From NCBI RefSeq assembly GCF_002891295.1, contig NZ_LGUI01000014.1:124001-188000 (forward strand): a stretch of 64,000 bases of DNA, read 5' to 3'. The notes beneath the pieces are model-generated. The model was not told where the DNA came from and did no database searches. It was given only the letters and a program-made list of their open reading frames with translations. Positions 8,764-16,597 of the stretch are shown piece by piece; within the stretch, counting starts at the first letter, position 1; each line of letters opens with the position of its first letter. The position numbers were made by a program, and so were the translations under genes. This stretch comes from Streptomyces eurocidicus. Its GTDB lineage: Bacteria; Actinomycetota; Actinomycetes; Streptomycetales; Streptomycetaceae.

Positions 8764-8787
8764 CTAGGTTAGGCAAGCCTTACCTTG
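8764..8787 (-). promoter_or_regulatory. DmdR/IdeR-type iron box controlling the siderophore operon
   Basis: The 19-mer CTAGGTTAGGCAAGCCTTA (8764-8782) matches the actinobacterial iron-box consensus TTAGGTTAGGCTAACCTAA at 15 of 19 positions by eye. A second register shifted by 5 bases (8769-8787) matches at 13 of 19, as expected for two repressor dimers on overlapping faces. It lies upstream of the ATP-grasp gene on the minus strand and downstream of the carboxyltransferase gene. In streptomycetes such boxes bind DmdR1 with Fe(II) and repress siderophore genes when iron is plentiful. Confidence 0.88.
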
Positions 8788-8840
8788 TCAATTCCCTTCG
8801 GACGTATACCCGTAATGCCCCGTTCATCCCCGCCGGACCC

Positions 8841-10391
8841 TCACCCGTTCAGGCCGATACGCCGATAGCGTGCGCGGCGGTCGGCGAGGCGTTCGCCCCG
8901 GTCGCGTGCCGAGAGGGCGGCGAGCTCGGTGCCGAGCAGGGCCCCGAGGCGCGGCAGGAACCCGCCGTCGGCGACCCCCTCTGCCGCCTCCTCCTCGACG
9001 ATCAGGTCCACGATGTCGTGCTCCAGCAGGTCCGCGGACCGTACGCCCTGGCGCGCGGCGACCTCGAACGCCCGCTCCGTGGTGCGGTAGAGGATCGCCG
9101 ACGCGCCCTCCGGCGGCAGCGGCGACAGCCACGCGTGGCGGGCGGCCACCACCCGGTCCGCGGGAAGCAGGGCGAGCGCGGCGCCGCCCGCGCCCTGGCC
9201 GAGCAGCAGGCACAGCGTCGGGGCGGGCAGCGTCACCAGGTCGGCGAGGCACCGCGCGATCTCCCCGGCCAGGCCGCCCTCCTCGGCGTCCCGCGAGAGC
9301 GCGGCGCCCGCCGTGTCGACCACGGTGAGCAACGGCAGGTCCAGCTCGGCGGCGACGCGCATACCGCGGCGGGCCGCGCGCAGTCCGGCCGGCCCCAGCG
9401 CCTGGCCCGCGGCCGGGACGCCCGAGGCGGGGGTGGCGTGGCTGCCCCGGTCGTGGCCGAGCACGACGCACGGCGTGCCGCCGACGCGGGCCAGCGCGAG
9501 CAGCAGCCCCGGATCGTGCTCCCCCGCGCCCGTGCCGCTGAGCGGGGTCACCTCGGTCGCGGCGGCGGCCAGCAGCTCCGCGACGCCGGGGCGGTCGGGC
9601 CTGCGGGAGCGGCGAATCGATTCGGCGGCGGGGATGTCGACGGGGGCGGCGGAGGCGCCGCCGGCCGGGCGCACGACCGCGGGCGCCGCGTCCGTACCGC
9701 CGTCGGCGTCCCGGCACAGCACGGAGAGGGCCCGCGCCGCGACCTCCGCGAGGCGCTCGGCGGGCAGCACCCCGTCCACCAGGCCGTGCGCCAGCAGGTT
9801 TTCGGCCAGCTGGACGCCCTGGGGGAACTCCTCGCCGTAGAGGGCCTCGTGGACGCGCGGGCCCAGGAAGCCGATGAGGGCGCCCGGCTCGGCGGAGGTG
9901 AGGTGGCCGAGCGAGCCCCAGGAGGCGAGGACGCCGCCCGTGGTGGGGTGGCGCAGGTGGACGAGGTAGGGCAGCCCGGCCGCCTTGTGGTCGGTGATCG
10001 CGGCGGCGACCTTGACCATCTGGAGGAAGGCGATCGTGCCCTCCTGCATCCGGGTGCCGCCCGAGGCGGGCGCCGCGAGCAGCGGCAGCCGCTCGGCGGT
10101 GGCCCGCTCGACGGCCCGGACCAGCCGCTCCCCCGCGTCCACCCCGATCGACCCGGCCAGGAAGCGGAACTCGCAGGCGACCAGCGCCACCCGGCGCCCC
10201 CGGATCCGTCCCTCGCCGGTGACGACGGACTCGTCCAGCCCGGTGCGCTCGCGGGCGGCGAGGAGGTCGGCACGGTAGGCGGGGTCGTCCGTGGTCACCT
10301 CGACGGGCTCGTCCCAGCACTGCCAGCTGCCGGGGTCGGTCACCGCCTCGACGAGCTCGCGGGCGGACATACGGGGGCGGTTTTCAGTCAT
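8841..10391 (-). CDS. Fused acyl-CoA carboxyltransferase (beta-alpha type)
   Basis: 516 residues combining two crotonase-like carboxyltransferase halves. The N-terminal half has SGGTRMQEGTIAFLQMVK and HPTTGGVLASWGSLG, the conserved biotin/acyl-CoA region. The C-terminal half has VVDTAGAALSRDAEEGG and LLLGQGAGGAALALLPADRV. Such proteins transfer CO2 from carboxybiotin to acetyl-CoA or another short acyl-CoA. No biotin carboxylase or carrier gene is nearby, and the cysteine zinc finger of bacterial AccD is absent at the N-terminus. I chose ATG 10391 (site CAGGGTGA) over GTG 10400. It lies just upstream of the iron box in the same direction, so it is probably not iron-regulated from that site. 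Confidence 0.85.
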   Translation of the reverse strand: MTENRPRMSARELVEAVTDPGSWQCWDEPVEVTTDDPAYRADLLAARERTGLDESVVTGEGRIRGRRVALVACEFRFLAGSIGVDAGERLVRAVERATAERLPLLAAPASGGTRMQEGTIAFLQMVKVAAAITDHKAAGLPYLVHLRHPTTGGVLASWGSLGHLTSAEPGALIGFLGPRVHEALYGEEFPQGVQLAENLLAHGLVDGVLPAERLAEVAARALSVLCRDADGGTDAAPAVVRPAGGASAAPVDIPAAESIRRSRRPDRPGVAELLAAAATEVTPLSGTGAGEHDPGLLLALARVGGTPCVVLGHDRGSHATPASGVPAAGQALGPAGLRAARRGMRVAAELDLPLLTVVDTAGAALSRDAEEGGLAGEIARCLADLVTLPAPTLCLLLGQGAGGAALALLPADRVVAARHAWLSPLPPEGASAILYRTTERAFEVAARQGVRSADLLEHDIVDLIVEEEAAEGVADGGFLPRLGALLGTELAALSARDRGERLADRRARYRRIGLNG

Positions 10392-10429
10392 GTCGATCAC
10401 CCTGCCACGGCGGCGGGCCCGGCGGGGTG

Positions 10430-10897
10430 TCAGGGGGCCAACGGTTCGACCACATCCTTGCTGACGTGCTGGTAGATCACCGAGCTGCGGAAGTCCACCA
10501 CCTCCCGGCGCCCGGAGAAGCGGTCCATCAGGACGGTGTGCAGGTGGTTCACCTCCGGGACGGCGACATGGACGAGGAAGTCGTCGCCGCCCGCGACCAC
10601 GTACACGTTCAGCACCTCGGGCAGGCCGATGGCGTACGCCTTGAACCCCTCGATGACCTCCCGGCTCATCGGCCGGATCCGGACCGAGAGCAGTGCCTGC
10701 ACCGGCCGGTTGAGGGCCTTGAGGTCGACGGTCGCGCGGTAGCCGGTGATGACGCCGCGCTGCCGCAGCGAGCGCACCCGCTCCAGACAGGTGGAGGGGG
10801 CGATGCCCAGGGCGCGGGCGAGGTCGCGGTTGGTCTGCCGTGCGTCGCGCTGGAGTTCCCGGACTATCGCCGAATCAATGTCGTCCATGGGCCCCAT
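10430..10897 (-). CDS. Lrp/AsnC-family transcriptional regulator
   Basis: 155 residues. The N-terminal helix-turn-helix is DIDSAIVRELQRDARQTNRD then LARALGIAPSTCLERVRSL, followed by the GVITGYRATVD linker typical of the family. The C-terminal RAM domain (ALLSVRIRP...VVAGGDDFLVHVAV) binds amino acids. It is divergent from the amino-acid permease at 10948, with only 50 bases between starts, so control of that permease is the natural inference. ATG 10888 is an alternative start. Confidence 0.93.
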   Translation of the reverse strand: MGPMDDIDSAIVRELQRDARQTNRDLARALGIAPSTCLERVRSLRQRGVITGYRATVDLKALNRPVQALLSVRIRPMSREVIEGFKAYAIGLPEVLNVYVVAGGDDFLVHVAVPEVNHLHTVLMDRFSGRREVVDFRSSVIYQHVSKDVVEPLAP

Positions 10898-10910
10898 GGT
10901 GACGCATGCG

Positions 10911-10925
10911 CCGAATTTCGTTCGG
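10911..10925. promoter_or_regulatory. Inverted repeat CCGAA-N5-TTCGG in the Lrp/permease divergent promoter
   Basis: A 5-bp inverted repeat with an AT-rich centre lies between the divergent Lrp and permease genes. Lrp/AsnC regulators usually bind 15-bp dyads of this shape in their own promoters. The assignment is positional only. Confidence 0.4.
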
Positions 10926-10947
10926 CCGGGCCACCGGTGACTCGGCG

Positions 10948-12264
10948 ATGGAGCTAGCTTCGGCCCCCGTGACCGTACGAACCACTCATGTTCCCGCCCC
11001 TCCTCGACCGCCCGTCCGACGTCTGGGCGTGGCCGGCGGTACGGCCCTGTGCGCCGGTGCCGTCCTCGGCCCGGGCGTCCTGGCGCTGCCCGCGCTCGCC
11101 GCCGACGCGGCCGGGCCGGCGTCGGTCCTCGCGTGGGTCGTCCTGCTCGTCACGAGCGTGCCGGTCGCGGTCTCCTTCGCCGCGCTCGGCGCCCGGTTCC
11201 CGGACGGCGGCGGGGTGGCGACCTTCGTGCACCGGGCCGCGGGGCCGCGGGCGGCCGCGGTGGTCGGCTGGTGGTTCTACGGCGCCGTGCCGATGGGCGT
11301 GGTGTCGGCGGCGCTGATCGGCGGGCAGTACGTGGCGGGGGCGCTGGGCTGGAGCGCCTGGGGGGACGCGGGCGCGGTGGCGGTCGGAGCACTGGTCGTC
11401 GCCGCGTCGTTCGCCGCCAACTGCGGGGGCCTGCACCTGTCGGGCCGGGTGCAACTGCTCCTGGTGGGACTGCTGGTGGCGGTGCTGCTGGGGGCCACGC
11501 TGGCCGCGGCGCCGGAGGTGCGGGCCGCGCACTTCACTCCGTTCATGCCGCACGGCTGGGGCTCGGTCGGCTCGGCGGCGGCCGTCCTGTTCTTCGCCTT
11601 CGCGGGCTGGGAGGCGGCGAGCCACCTCTCGGGCGAGTTCGCGAATCCGGCGCGCGACCTGCCCCGGGTGACGGCCTGCACGCTGGCCGTGGTCTCCGTG
11701 CTCTACCTGGGGCTCGCCGTGACGACGATCGGGGCGCTCGGCCCGGCCGCGGCCACCACGGACACCCCGCTGACGGAGCTGCTGGCCCGGAGCATGGACA
11801 CCGTGGCCCGCCCGGTCGCCGCCGCGGTCGCCCTCCTCCTCACCTTCGGCACGGTCAACACCTATCTGGCGGGCGCCTCCCGGCTCGGCGCCGCGCTCGG
11901 CCGGGACGGCGCCGCCCCGCGCCGGCTCGCCGCGGGCGGCGGTCCGGGCCAGGTACCGCGGTACAGCCTGGCGGTGCTGGCGGTGGCGTGCGCGGCGGTC
12001 GGCACGGCGGTCGCCCTGGGCGCGGCCGACCTGGACCGGCTGATGCGCGCCACGTCCGCCTGTCTCGCCTCGGTCACCCTCGCCGGCCTCCTGTCGGCCC
12101 TCGCCCTCCTCCCCCGCCGTACGCCCCTGTGGTGCGCGGCGGTCGTCAGCACGCTGCTCACGGCGGCGGTGCTGGCGTTCACCGGAGCGCTGCTGCTGAT
12201 ACCGGCGGGGCTGGCGGTGGCGGCCTGGGGATTCATGACGTACCGGGGGCGGCGGACGGGGTGA
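10948..12264 (+). CDS. APC-superfamily amino-acid permease (YjeH-like)
   Basis: About 438 residues with roughly 12 hydrophobic segments. The first carries the APC signature GGTALCAGAVLGPGVLALPA, and a later block is FFAFAGWEAASHLSGEF. Size and motif match the YjeH-like APC branch, whose E. coli member exports methionine and branched-chain amino acids; direction of transport here is inference. Three starts are possible (ATG 10906, ATG 10948, GTG 10969). 10948 has a weak GGTGA site and leaves a short charged N-terminus. The divergent Lrp gene probably regulates it. Confidence 0.85.
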   Translation: MELASAPVTVRTTHVPAPPRPPVRRLGVAGGTALCAGAVLGPGVLALPALAADAAGPASVLAWVVLLVTSVPVAVSFAALGARFPDGGGVATFVHRAAGPRAAAVVGWWFYGAVPMGVVSAALIGGQYVAGALGWSAWGDAGAVAVGALVVAASFAANCGGLHLSGRVQLLLVGLLVAVLLGATLAAAPEVRAAHFTPFMPHGWGSVGSAAAVLFFAFAGWEAASHLSGEFANPARDLPRVTACTLAVVSVLYLGLAVTTIGALGPAAATTDTPLTELLARSMDTVARPVAAAVALLLTFGTVNTYLAGASRLGAALGRDGAAPRRLAAGGGPGQVPRYSLAVLAVACAAVGTAVALGAADLDRLMRATSACLASVTLAGLLSALALLPRRTPLWCAAVVSTLLTAAVLAFTGALLLIPAGLAVAAWGFMTYRGRRTG

Positions 12265-12273
12265 GCACCCGGC

Positions 12274-12771
12274 TCAGCCGAGCAGTTCCGCCAGGCCGTT
12301 CGCGCGGGCGACGGCCTCCAGCTCGTCCAGGGCGCGCCGGGCGGCGGCCGCCGCCGCCGGGTCGCGGGTCTCCAGGCCGCTGTCCGCGAACTCGTCCTCG
12401 TCCAGGCGCAGCACGGACGCGCCGTCCGCGGAGACCCACAGGTCGAGGTCGAGGTCCTCGACGACGAGGCCGTCCGGGGCGATGCCGGCGGGCCGGGTCA
12501 CGTCGCAGTACCAGCCCTTGAGGACGCCGCCGGAGGTGCGGACCTCCTTGACGGCGTACCAGCGGTCGCGCCAGTAGTGCTCGGTGAAGACGTCCCCGCT
12601 CTCGAAGCGGACGAATCCGAAGTCACGGGCCACGTCCCCCGCCCACGGCGCCCGTACGACGGCGTGCGTGCCGTCGTCGGCGATCACGACGGCGGGGTAA
12701 CTCACCTTCGTGCGACCCGCCTTCACCAGCCTGACGGCCACCTCGCCGCCCGCCATCAGCCTTCCGCCCAT
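12274..12771 (-). CDS. DUF402 protein, FomD-like nucleotide phosphohydrolase fold
   Basis: 165 residues with the DUF402 core: FTEHYWRDRWYAVKEVR, GWYCDVTRPA and then DLDLDLWVSADG and RLDEDEF, the acidic clusters that bind divalent metal. Characterised members (FomD and a S. coelicolor protein) hydrolyse nucleotide diphosphate-type substrates in vitro. The in vivo role here is not evident. The gene ends 9 bases from the permease stop, in convergent orientation. ATG 12756 is an alternative start. Confidence 0.85.
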   Translation of the reverse strand: MGGRLMAGGEVAVRLVKAGRTKVSYPAVVIADDGTHAVVRAPWAGDVARDFGFVRFESGDVFTEHYWRDRWYAVKEVRTSGGVLKGWYCDVTRPAGIAPDGLVVEDLDLDLWVSADGASVLRLDEDEFADSGLETRDPAAAAAARRALDELEAVARANGLAELLG

Positions 12772-12859
12772 GTCCGTGCCTCGCTCTTCGTCGTACGCGC
12801 CGGTCGATCCGGACGCAGCCTCTCCCGGCCACGGACGTCCCGGCCAGCGATTTTCGCCC

Positions 12860-12893
12860 GTCCGGCCCCGGCGGGCGCCCGCCGGGGCCGGAC
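12860..12893. terminator. 34-bp perfect palindrome downstream of the lipase gene
   Basis: A 17-bp arm beginning GTCCGGCCCCGGCGGGC is followed immediately by its exact complement, with no loop bases. It lies 15 bases past the lipase stop. No T-tract follows, as is usual for streptomycete terminators. Confidence 0.75.
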
Positions 12894-12908
12894 CTCAAGG
12901 CATCGGAG

Positions 12909-13781
12909 TCAGCTGACCATCGAGGCGCAGGAGGACGGCGTGGCGTTGGCCGGGTCGAGGGCGTTGGCCGTCTCGTGGAAGGCGACGCGGTCGATGGTGC
13001 CGAGCGTCAGGTGCATGGAGATGTCGACGGCGCAGCGGTCCTGGATCAGGATGTTCTTGACGTTCGGACCGGTGAGGAACTGCGTGGCGTACGGCGTGAC
13101 GACCTCGTCGTACCGGGTGGCGATCACGGTGTAGTTGACGCCCGGCACGGTGTCGCCGCCCTCGTTGAGCTTGCGCATGAAGGGCGAGCCGACGACCTGG
13201 TCGGTCAGGCCGGGTGCGACGCCGGTGATCGCGTCGCGGGCGCCGGGCACGATGTCGAGGAGCTTGGTCAGGCCGGACATGGTGGTGCCGTGGCTGTTGG
13301 GCGCGATGCCCACCAGGGTGCCGACCTTGGGGGCGCCGCCCAGGAACTTCAGGTAGTAGCGGGGCATCATGCCGCCCTGGGAGTGACCGACGAGGTCGAC
13401 CTTGGACGCGCCGGTGTCGGCGAGCACCTTGTCGACGAAGGCGGAGAGCTGCTCGGCGCCCTTGTCGACCGGGCCGAGACCGTAGAAAGCGGGGACGCCC
13501 GGCAGCTGGCCGTAGTCGAAGGAGAAGACGCAGTAGCCGCGGTCGACCAGGTAAGGCGCCAGCGACCACCAGTTGTTGGTCTTGTTCTCCATCGTGCCGT
13601 GCACGAGGACGACGGGGCGCGGGTGGGCGGCCGAGGGCTTGCAGGAGGTGTTGTTCCAGCCACTGGTCACACCGGCGGCGTGGGCCGGGGTGGCCGTCGC
13701 GACGGTGGGAGCCACGGCGGCCGCCACGGTCAGCGCCACGGCGGACAGCAGGGTACGGAGGGATCTCCGGCGCAGGTTCAT
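12909..13781 (-). CDS. Secreted triacylglycerol lipase (class 2, alpha/beta hydrolase)
   Basis: 290 residues. A signal peptide (MNLRRRSLRTLLSA...ATPAHA-A) is followed by an alpha/beta hydrolase. RPVVLVHGTMEN forms the oxyanion region, the nucleophile Ser134 is in VGHSQGGM, and the catalytic His is likely the one in DISMHLTLG. Two cysteine pairs fit an exported fold. The start at 13781 has a GAGGAGTT site; the frame extends further upstream but without a ribosome site. It resembles Streptomyces cinnamoneus-type lipases that hydrolyse long-chain triglycerides outside the cell. It appears monocistronic, closed by the palindrome at 12860-12893. Confidence 0.9.
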   Translation of the reverse strand: MNLRRRSLRTLLSAVALTVAAAVAPTVATATPAHAAGVTSGWNNTSCKPSAAHPRPVVLVHGTMENKTNNWWSLAPYLVDRGYCVFSFDYGQLPGVPAFYGLGPVDKGAEQLSAFVDKVLADTGASKVDLVGHSQGGMMPRYYLKFLGGAPKVGTLVGIAPNSHGTTMSGLTKLLDIVPGARDAITGVAPGLTDQVVGSPFMRKLNEGGDTVPGVNYTVIATRYDEVVTPYATQFLTGPNVKNILIQDRCAVDISMHLTLGTIDRVAFHETANALDPANATPSSCASMVS

Positions 13782-13944
13782 CTGAACTCCTCGCGGGTGG
13801 GGGGTAGTCACGCCCGAGGGCAGGCCGGAACGCACGGCAGGCCGTGTTGCGGGTGCGTTACGAGGGCGTGAACTTACTTGCGAGTAGACTGCGGGGAATT
13901 TCTTGCTTTCGTCAAGCAAATCCACAGGAATCACACCAAGTGAA

Positions 13945-14307
13945 TCAGGCCACTCCGAGGCCGGCCGCGGGCTGCGCGGCGGCCGCGCCGAAGCGCGCCC
14001 GCGCCTCGCCGTCGGCGGCCTCGACGCGGCGCGCCTTGTCGCCGGCGGGGCCGAATGGCGGCCGGTGCGCGGCGAGTCGGGCGTCCCCGAGGCCCTCCGC
14101 GCGCGGTGCCACGGCCCGTACCCGAGCCGCCGTGCGGGGCGCGGTCGGTTCGGCGAGGGACCGAGTGCGGGGGCGGGTACGGGACCGGGTGCGGGTGGCC
14201 GAAGAGCCGTCGGCGAGGAAGGCGGTCACGGCGTCCGGGGCCGCGGGCGCCGTGCGGACCGGGCCGGGCGCCGCGTCCCGCGCGGCCGTCCGTGCCGGTC
14301 GCGCCAT
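13945..14307 (-). CDS. Possible small hypothetical protein, uncertain
   Basis: A 120-codon frame on the minus strand between the lipase and the membrane protein has strong GC at third positions and ends cleanly, but its protein is only Ala/Arg/Pro-rich, has no recognisable domain and no clear ribosome site before the ATG. If it is not a gene, 13782-14458 is an intergenic stretch of almost 680 bases. I recognise no homologue. Confidence 0.25.
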   Translation of the reverse strand: MARPARTAARDAAPGPVRTAPAAPDAVTAFLADGSSATRTRSRTRPRTRSLAEPTAPRTAARVRAVAPRAEGLGDARLAAHRPPFGPAGDKARRVEAADGEARARFGAAAAQPAAGLGVA

Positions 14308-14353
14308 CCGCGTCAGTCGCGCAAGTCACGCCACCCACACCAGTCGCTCAAAT

Positions 14354-14365
14354 ATTCGTACGAAT
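14354..14365. promoter_or_regulatory. 12-bp palindrome ATTCGTACGAAT upstream of membrane protein gene
   Basis: A perfect palindrome in a locally AT-rich patch, about 95 bases upstream of the ATG of the membrane protein gene. It looks like a TetR-family-type operator, but no TetR gene is visible beside it. Confidence 0.35.
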
Positions 14366-14458
14366 GCCGAGGTGAGGCGCCCTCCCTCTTCCGGTGCCCG
14401 GTCGCCCGAACGGCCCGCACCACCTGCGGCGGCCCGCCCGACCCCGCAGGCTCGGGAC

Positions 14459-15526
14459 ATGGACCGCACCCCCGGCACCGACGCCCGCCCCACCTTCGTC
14501 GAGGAGGTGCGGGAGGCGGTGACCGGCCGCGCCGCGCTGCTGGTGATCGGCGCGCTGGTGCTCCAGCTCGCCTTCATCACCTCCTACGTCGGCGCCTTCC
14601 ACGCCCCGAAGCCGAAGGACGTCGCGCTCGGCGTGGTCGCGCCCCGGGCGCTCAGCGGTCAGCTGGTGGAGCGGCTGAGCAAGCTGCCGGGCAGGGCCCT
14701 GGAGGTCAGCGCGGTGCCCGACCGGGCGGCGGCCGTCAGCCGGATCCGGGAGCGCGACCTGGAGGCCGCGCTGATCGTCGACCCGCGCTCCACCACCGAC
14801 ACCCTGCTCGTCGCCGGCGGCGCGGGCTCCTCCCTCGCCCAGGCCACCGAGGCGGTCGTCACCCGTGCCGAGGCCGCCGAACAGCGCTCCCTCAAGGTCA
14901 CCGACATCGTCCCCGTCGCGGCCGGCGACTCCCGCGGCCTGAGCTCCTTCTACCTGGTGGTGGGCTGGTGCGTGGGCGGCTATCTGTGCGCGGCGATCCT
15001 CGCGATCAGCGCCGGCGCCCGGCCCGCCAACGCCCGCCGGGCCGGCTTCCGGCTCACCGCGCTCGCGCTCTACGCGGCGGTCGCGGGGCTGCTCGGCGCC
15101 GTCATCACCGGCCCCGGCCTGGACGCGCTGCCCGGTAGCGTCCTCGGCCTGTGGGGGCTGGGCACCCTGGTGGTCTTCGCCGTCGGGGCCACCACGCTGG
15201 CCCTCCAGGGGCTGGCCGGGATCGTCGGCATCGGCCTGGCGATCGCGATCGTCGTGGTGCTGGGCAACCCGAGCGCGGGCGGCGCCTACCCCTACCCGCT
15301 GCTGCCCTCCTTCTGGCGCGTCATCGGCCCGGCCCTGCCCCCGGGCGCGGGCACCTGGTCCGCCCGCTCGATCGCCTATTTCCAGGGCAACGCGCTGACC
15401 TGCCCGCTGCTGGTGCTCTCCGCCTGGGCGGTGGCCGGCACGGCGGTGACGATGGTGTGCGCGGTGTTCCGGCGCGGGGCCGACGGGACGCCCCATGGCG
15501 GGGCGCCGTACCGGAACCGCCCGTGA
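14459..15526 (+). CDS. YhgE/Pip or DUF3533-like integral membrane protein (ABC-2 permease fold)
   Basis: 355 residues. One membrane segment near residue 25 (LLVIGALVLQLAFITSYVGA) is followed by a ~140-residue extracytoplasmic region and then five membrane segments toward the C-terminus, the 1+5 layout of YhgE/Pip and ABC-2 permease-like proteins. Members are linked to drug or phage-receptor functions; the substrate here is unknown and there is no ATPase gene beside it. ATG 14459 is chosen; a GTG at 14372 in the same frame is possible. The palindrome at 14354 may control it. Confidence 0.7.
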   Translation: MDRTPGTDARPTFVEEVREAVTGRAALLVIGALVLQLAFITSYVGAFHAPKPKDVALGVVAPRALSGQLVERLSKLPGRALEVSAVPDRAAAVSRIRERDLEAALIVDPRSTTDTLLVAGGAGSSLAQATEAVVTRAEAAEQRSLKVTDIVPVAAGDSRGLSSFYLVVGWCVGGYLCAAILAISAGARPANARRAGFRLTALALYAAVAGLLGAVITGPGLDALPGSVLGLWGLGTLVVFAVGATTLALQGLAGIVGIGLAIAIVVVLGNPSAGGAYPYPLLPSFWRVIGPALPPGAGTWSARSIAYFQGNALTCPLLVLSAWAVAGTAVTMVCAVFRRGADGTPHGGAPYRNRP

Positions 15527-15664
15527 CAGGGGTCGTACGCCCCTAGCGCACGGCCTCCGCGCGCGCCCGTAAATGCGCTGATGAGCCGTGGCCCCGGCGT
15601 GGCACCGGGTAGAACCTGAGGACCCCCAGGTCCCCGAGAGAGCGCCAGCCGGTGAGGAACCCCC

Positions 15665-16597
15665 ATGCCCAGTGAGCGGCCGCCGATCACCGACCTCCGG
15701 GTGAACCCCCATGCCGCCGAGACCGCCGAGTTCATCGACCGGTGGGTGCGGCGGACCGGGCTCATACAGTCCTTCACCGCCCAGCGGCGCTTCCGCAGAG
15801 CGGGCTGCGCCGCGTTCGCGGCGCGGGTGATGCCGGACGCGGAGTGCGAGCGGTTAAAGCGCGGCACGGCCTGGCTCGTCTGGTTCTTTATCTTCCTCGA
15901 CCAGTCCGAGGAGCGGGAGCGGGCCCTTCCGCCCACCGAGGCGCTGCCCGAGTTCCTGCCCTTCCTCCCCCCGGACGCCGGCCGCACTCCCCCGCCGCGC
16001 ACCGCCCTGCAGCGCGGTCTGGCCGACGCCTGGCGGATGGTGGCCCCGGCGATGTCGCCCGGGTGGCGGCTGCGGTTCCTGGCCCGCTTCCGCGAGTTCC
16101 TCGACTCCGGCGCGACGGCGAAGCCCGCCCGGCCGCTGTTCGCCCTCGTCGAGTACACCAGCGGGTGCGAGGTCCCGGCCGGGGTCCGGGCGCTGCCGGC
16201 CTTCCGGGCGATGGACGACGCGGCCGCCCTCTTCTGCCCCGGCCCCCCGGCCCCCGCCGCGCCCCCGCGGCCCGGGCAGCGGGCGCCCGAACTCCTCGCC
16301 GTCCGCCGGGAGTCGTTCCGGCGCGCGCTCGCGGCCCTGCACCGGGACATGGCGCGGCGCCGGCTGCCCGCACCGGCGGTGTCGGCCGCCGCCGTCTACG
16401 CCGAGGCGCTCACCCTCTGGATCGGCGGGCCCGCCCTGCCCGGTGACCGGATCCGCCCCATGGACGGCGGGCGGCTCAGCCTCACCGAGGACATCACCGG
16501 GACGCCGGTCGACCTGCTGCGCCCCCGGCGCCCCGCGCCGCCGCCCGTCCCCTCCACGAGCGGCGGCGCGGGCGCGCTACAGGGCGGCCGCGAGTAG
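15665..16597 (+). CDS. Terpene-cyclase-like protein with degenerate metal-binding motifs
   Basis: 310 residues. The first half reads like a class I terpene synthase of actinomycetes (ETAEFIDRWVRRTGLI, then RLKRGTAWLVWFFIFLDQSEE), where DQSEE stands in the place of the aspartate-rich motif. The second metal motif (NDxxSxxxE) is missing: the stretch where it belongs is a Pro/Ala-rich insert (CPGPPAPAAPPRPG). The terminal Arg-Tyr pair is also not seen. It is therefore probably inactive as a normal cyclase, or has changed function. ATG 15665 has a GAGGAA site. Its last 21 bases overlap the convergent ABC ATPase gene. Confidence 0.65.
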   Translation: MPSERPPITDLRVNPHAAETAEFIDRWVRRTGLIQSFTAQRRFRRAGCAAFAARVMPDAECERLKRGTAWLVWFFIFLDQSEERERALPPTEALPEFLPFLPPDAGRTPPPRTALQRGLADAWRMVAPAMSPGWRLRFLARFREFLDSGATAKPARPLFALVEYTSGCEVPAGVRALPAFRAMDDAAALFCPGPPAPAAPPRPGQRAPELLAVRRESFRRALAALHRDMARRRLPAPAVSAAAVYAEALTLWIGGPALPGDRIRPMDGGRLSLTEDITGTPVDLLRPRRPAPPPVPSTSGGAGALQGGRE

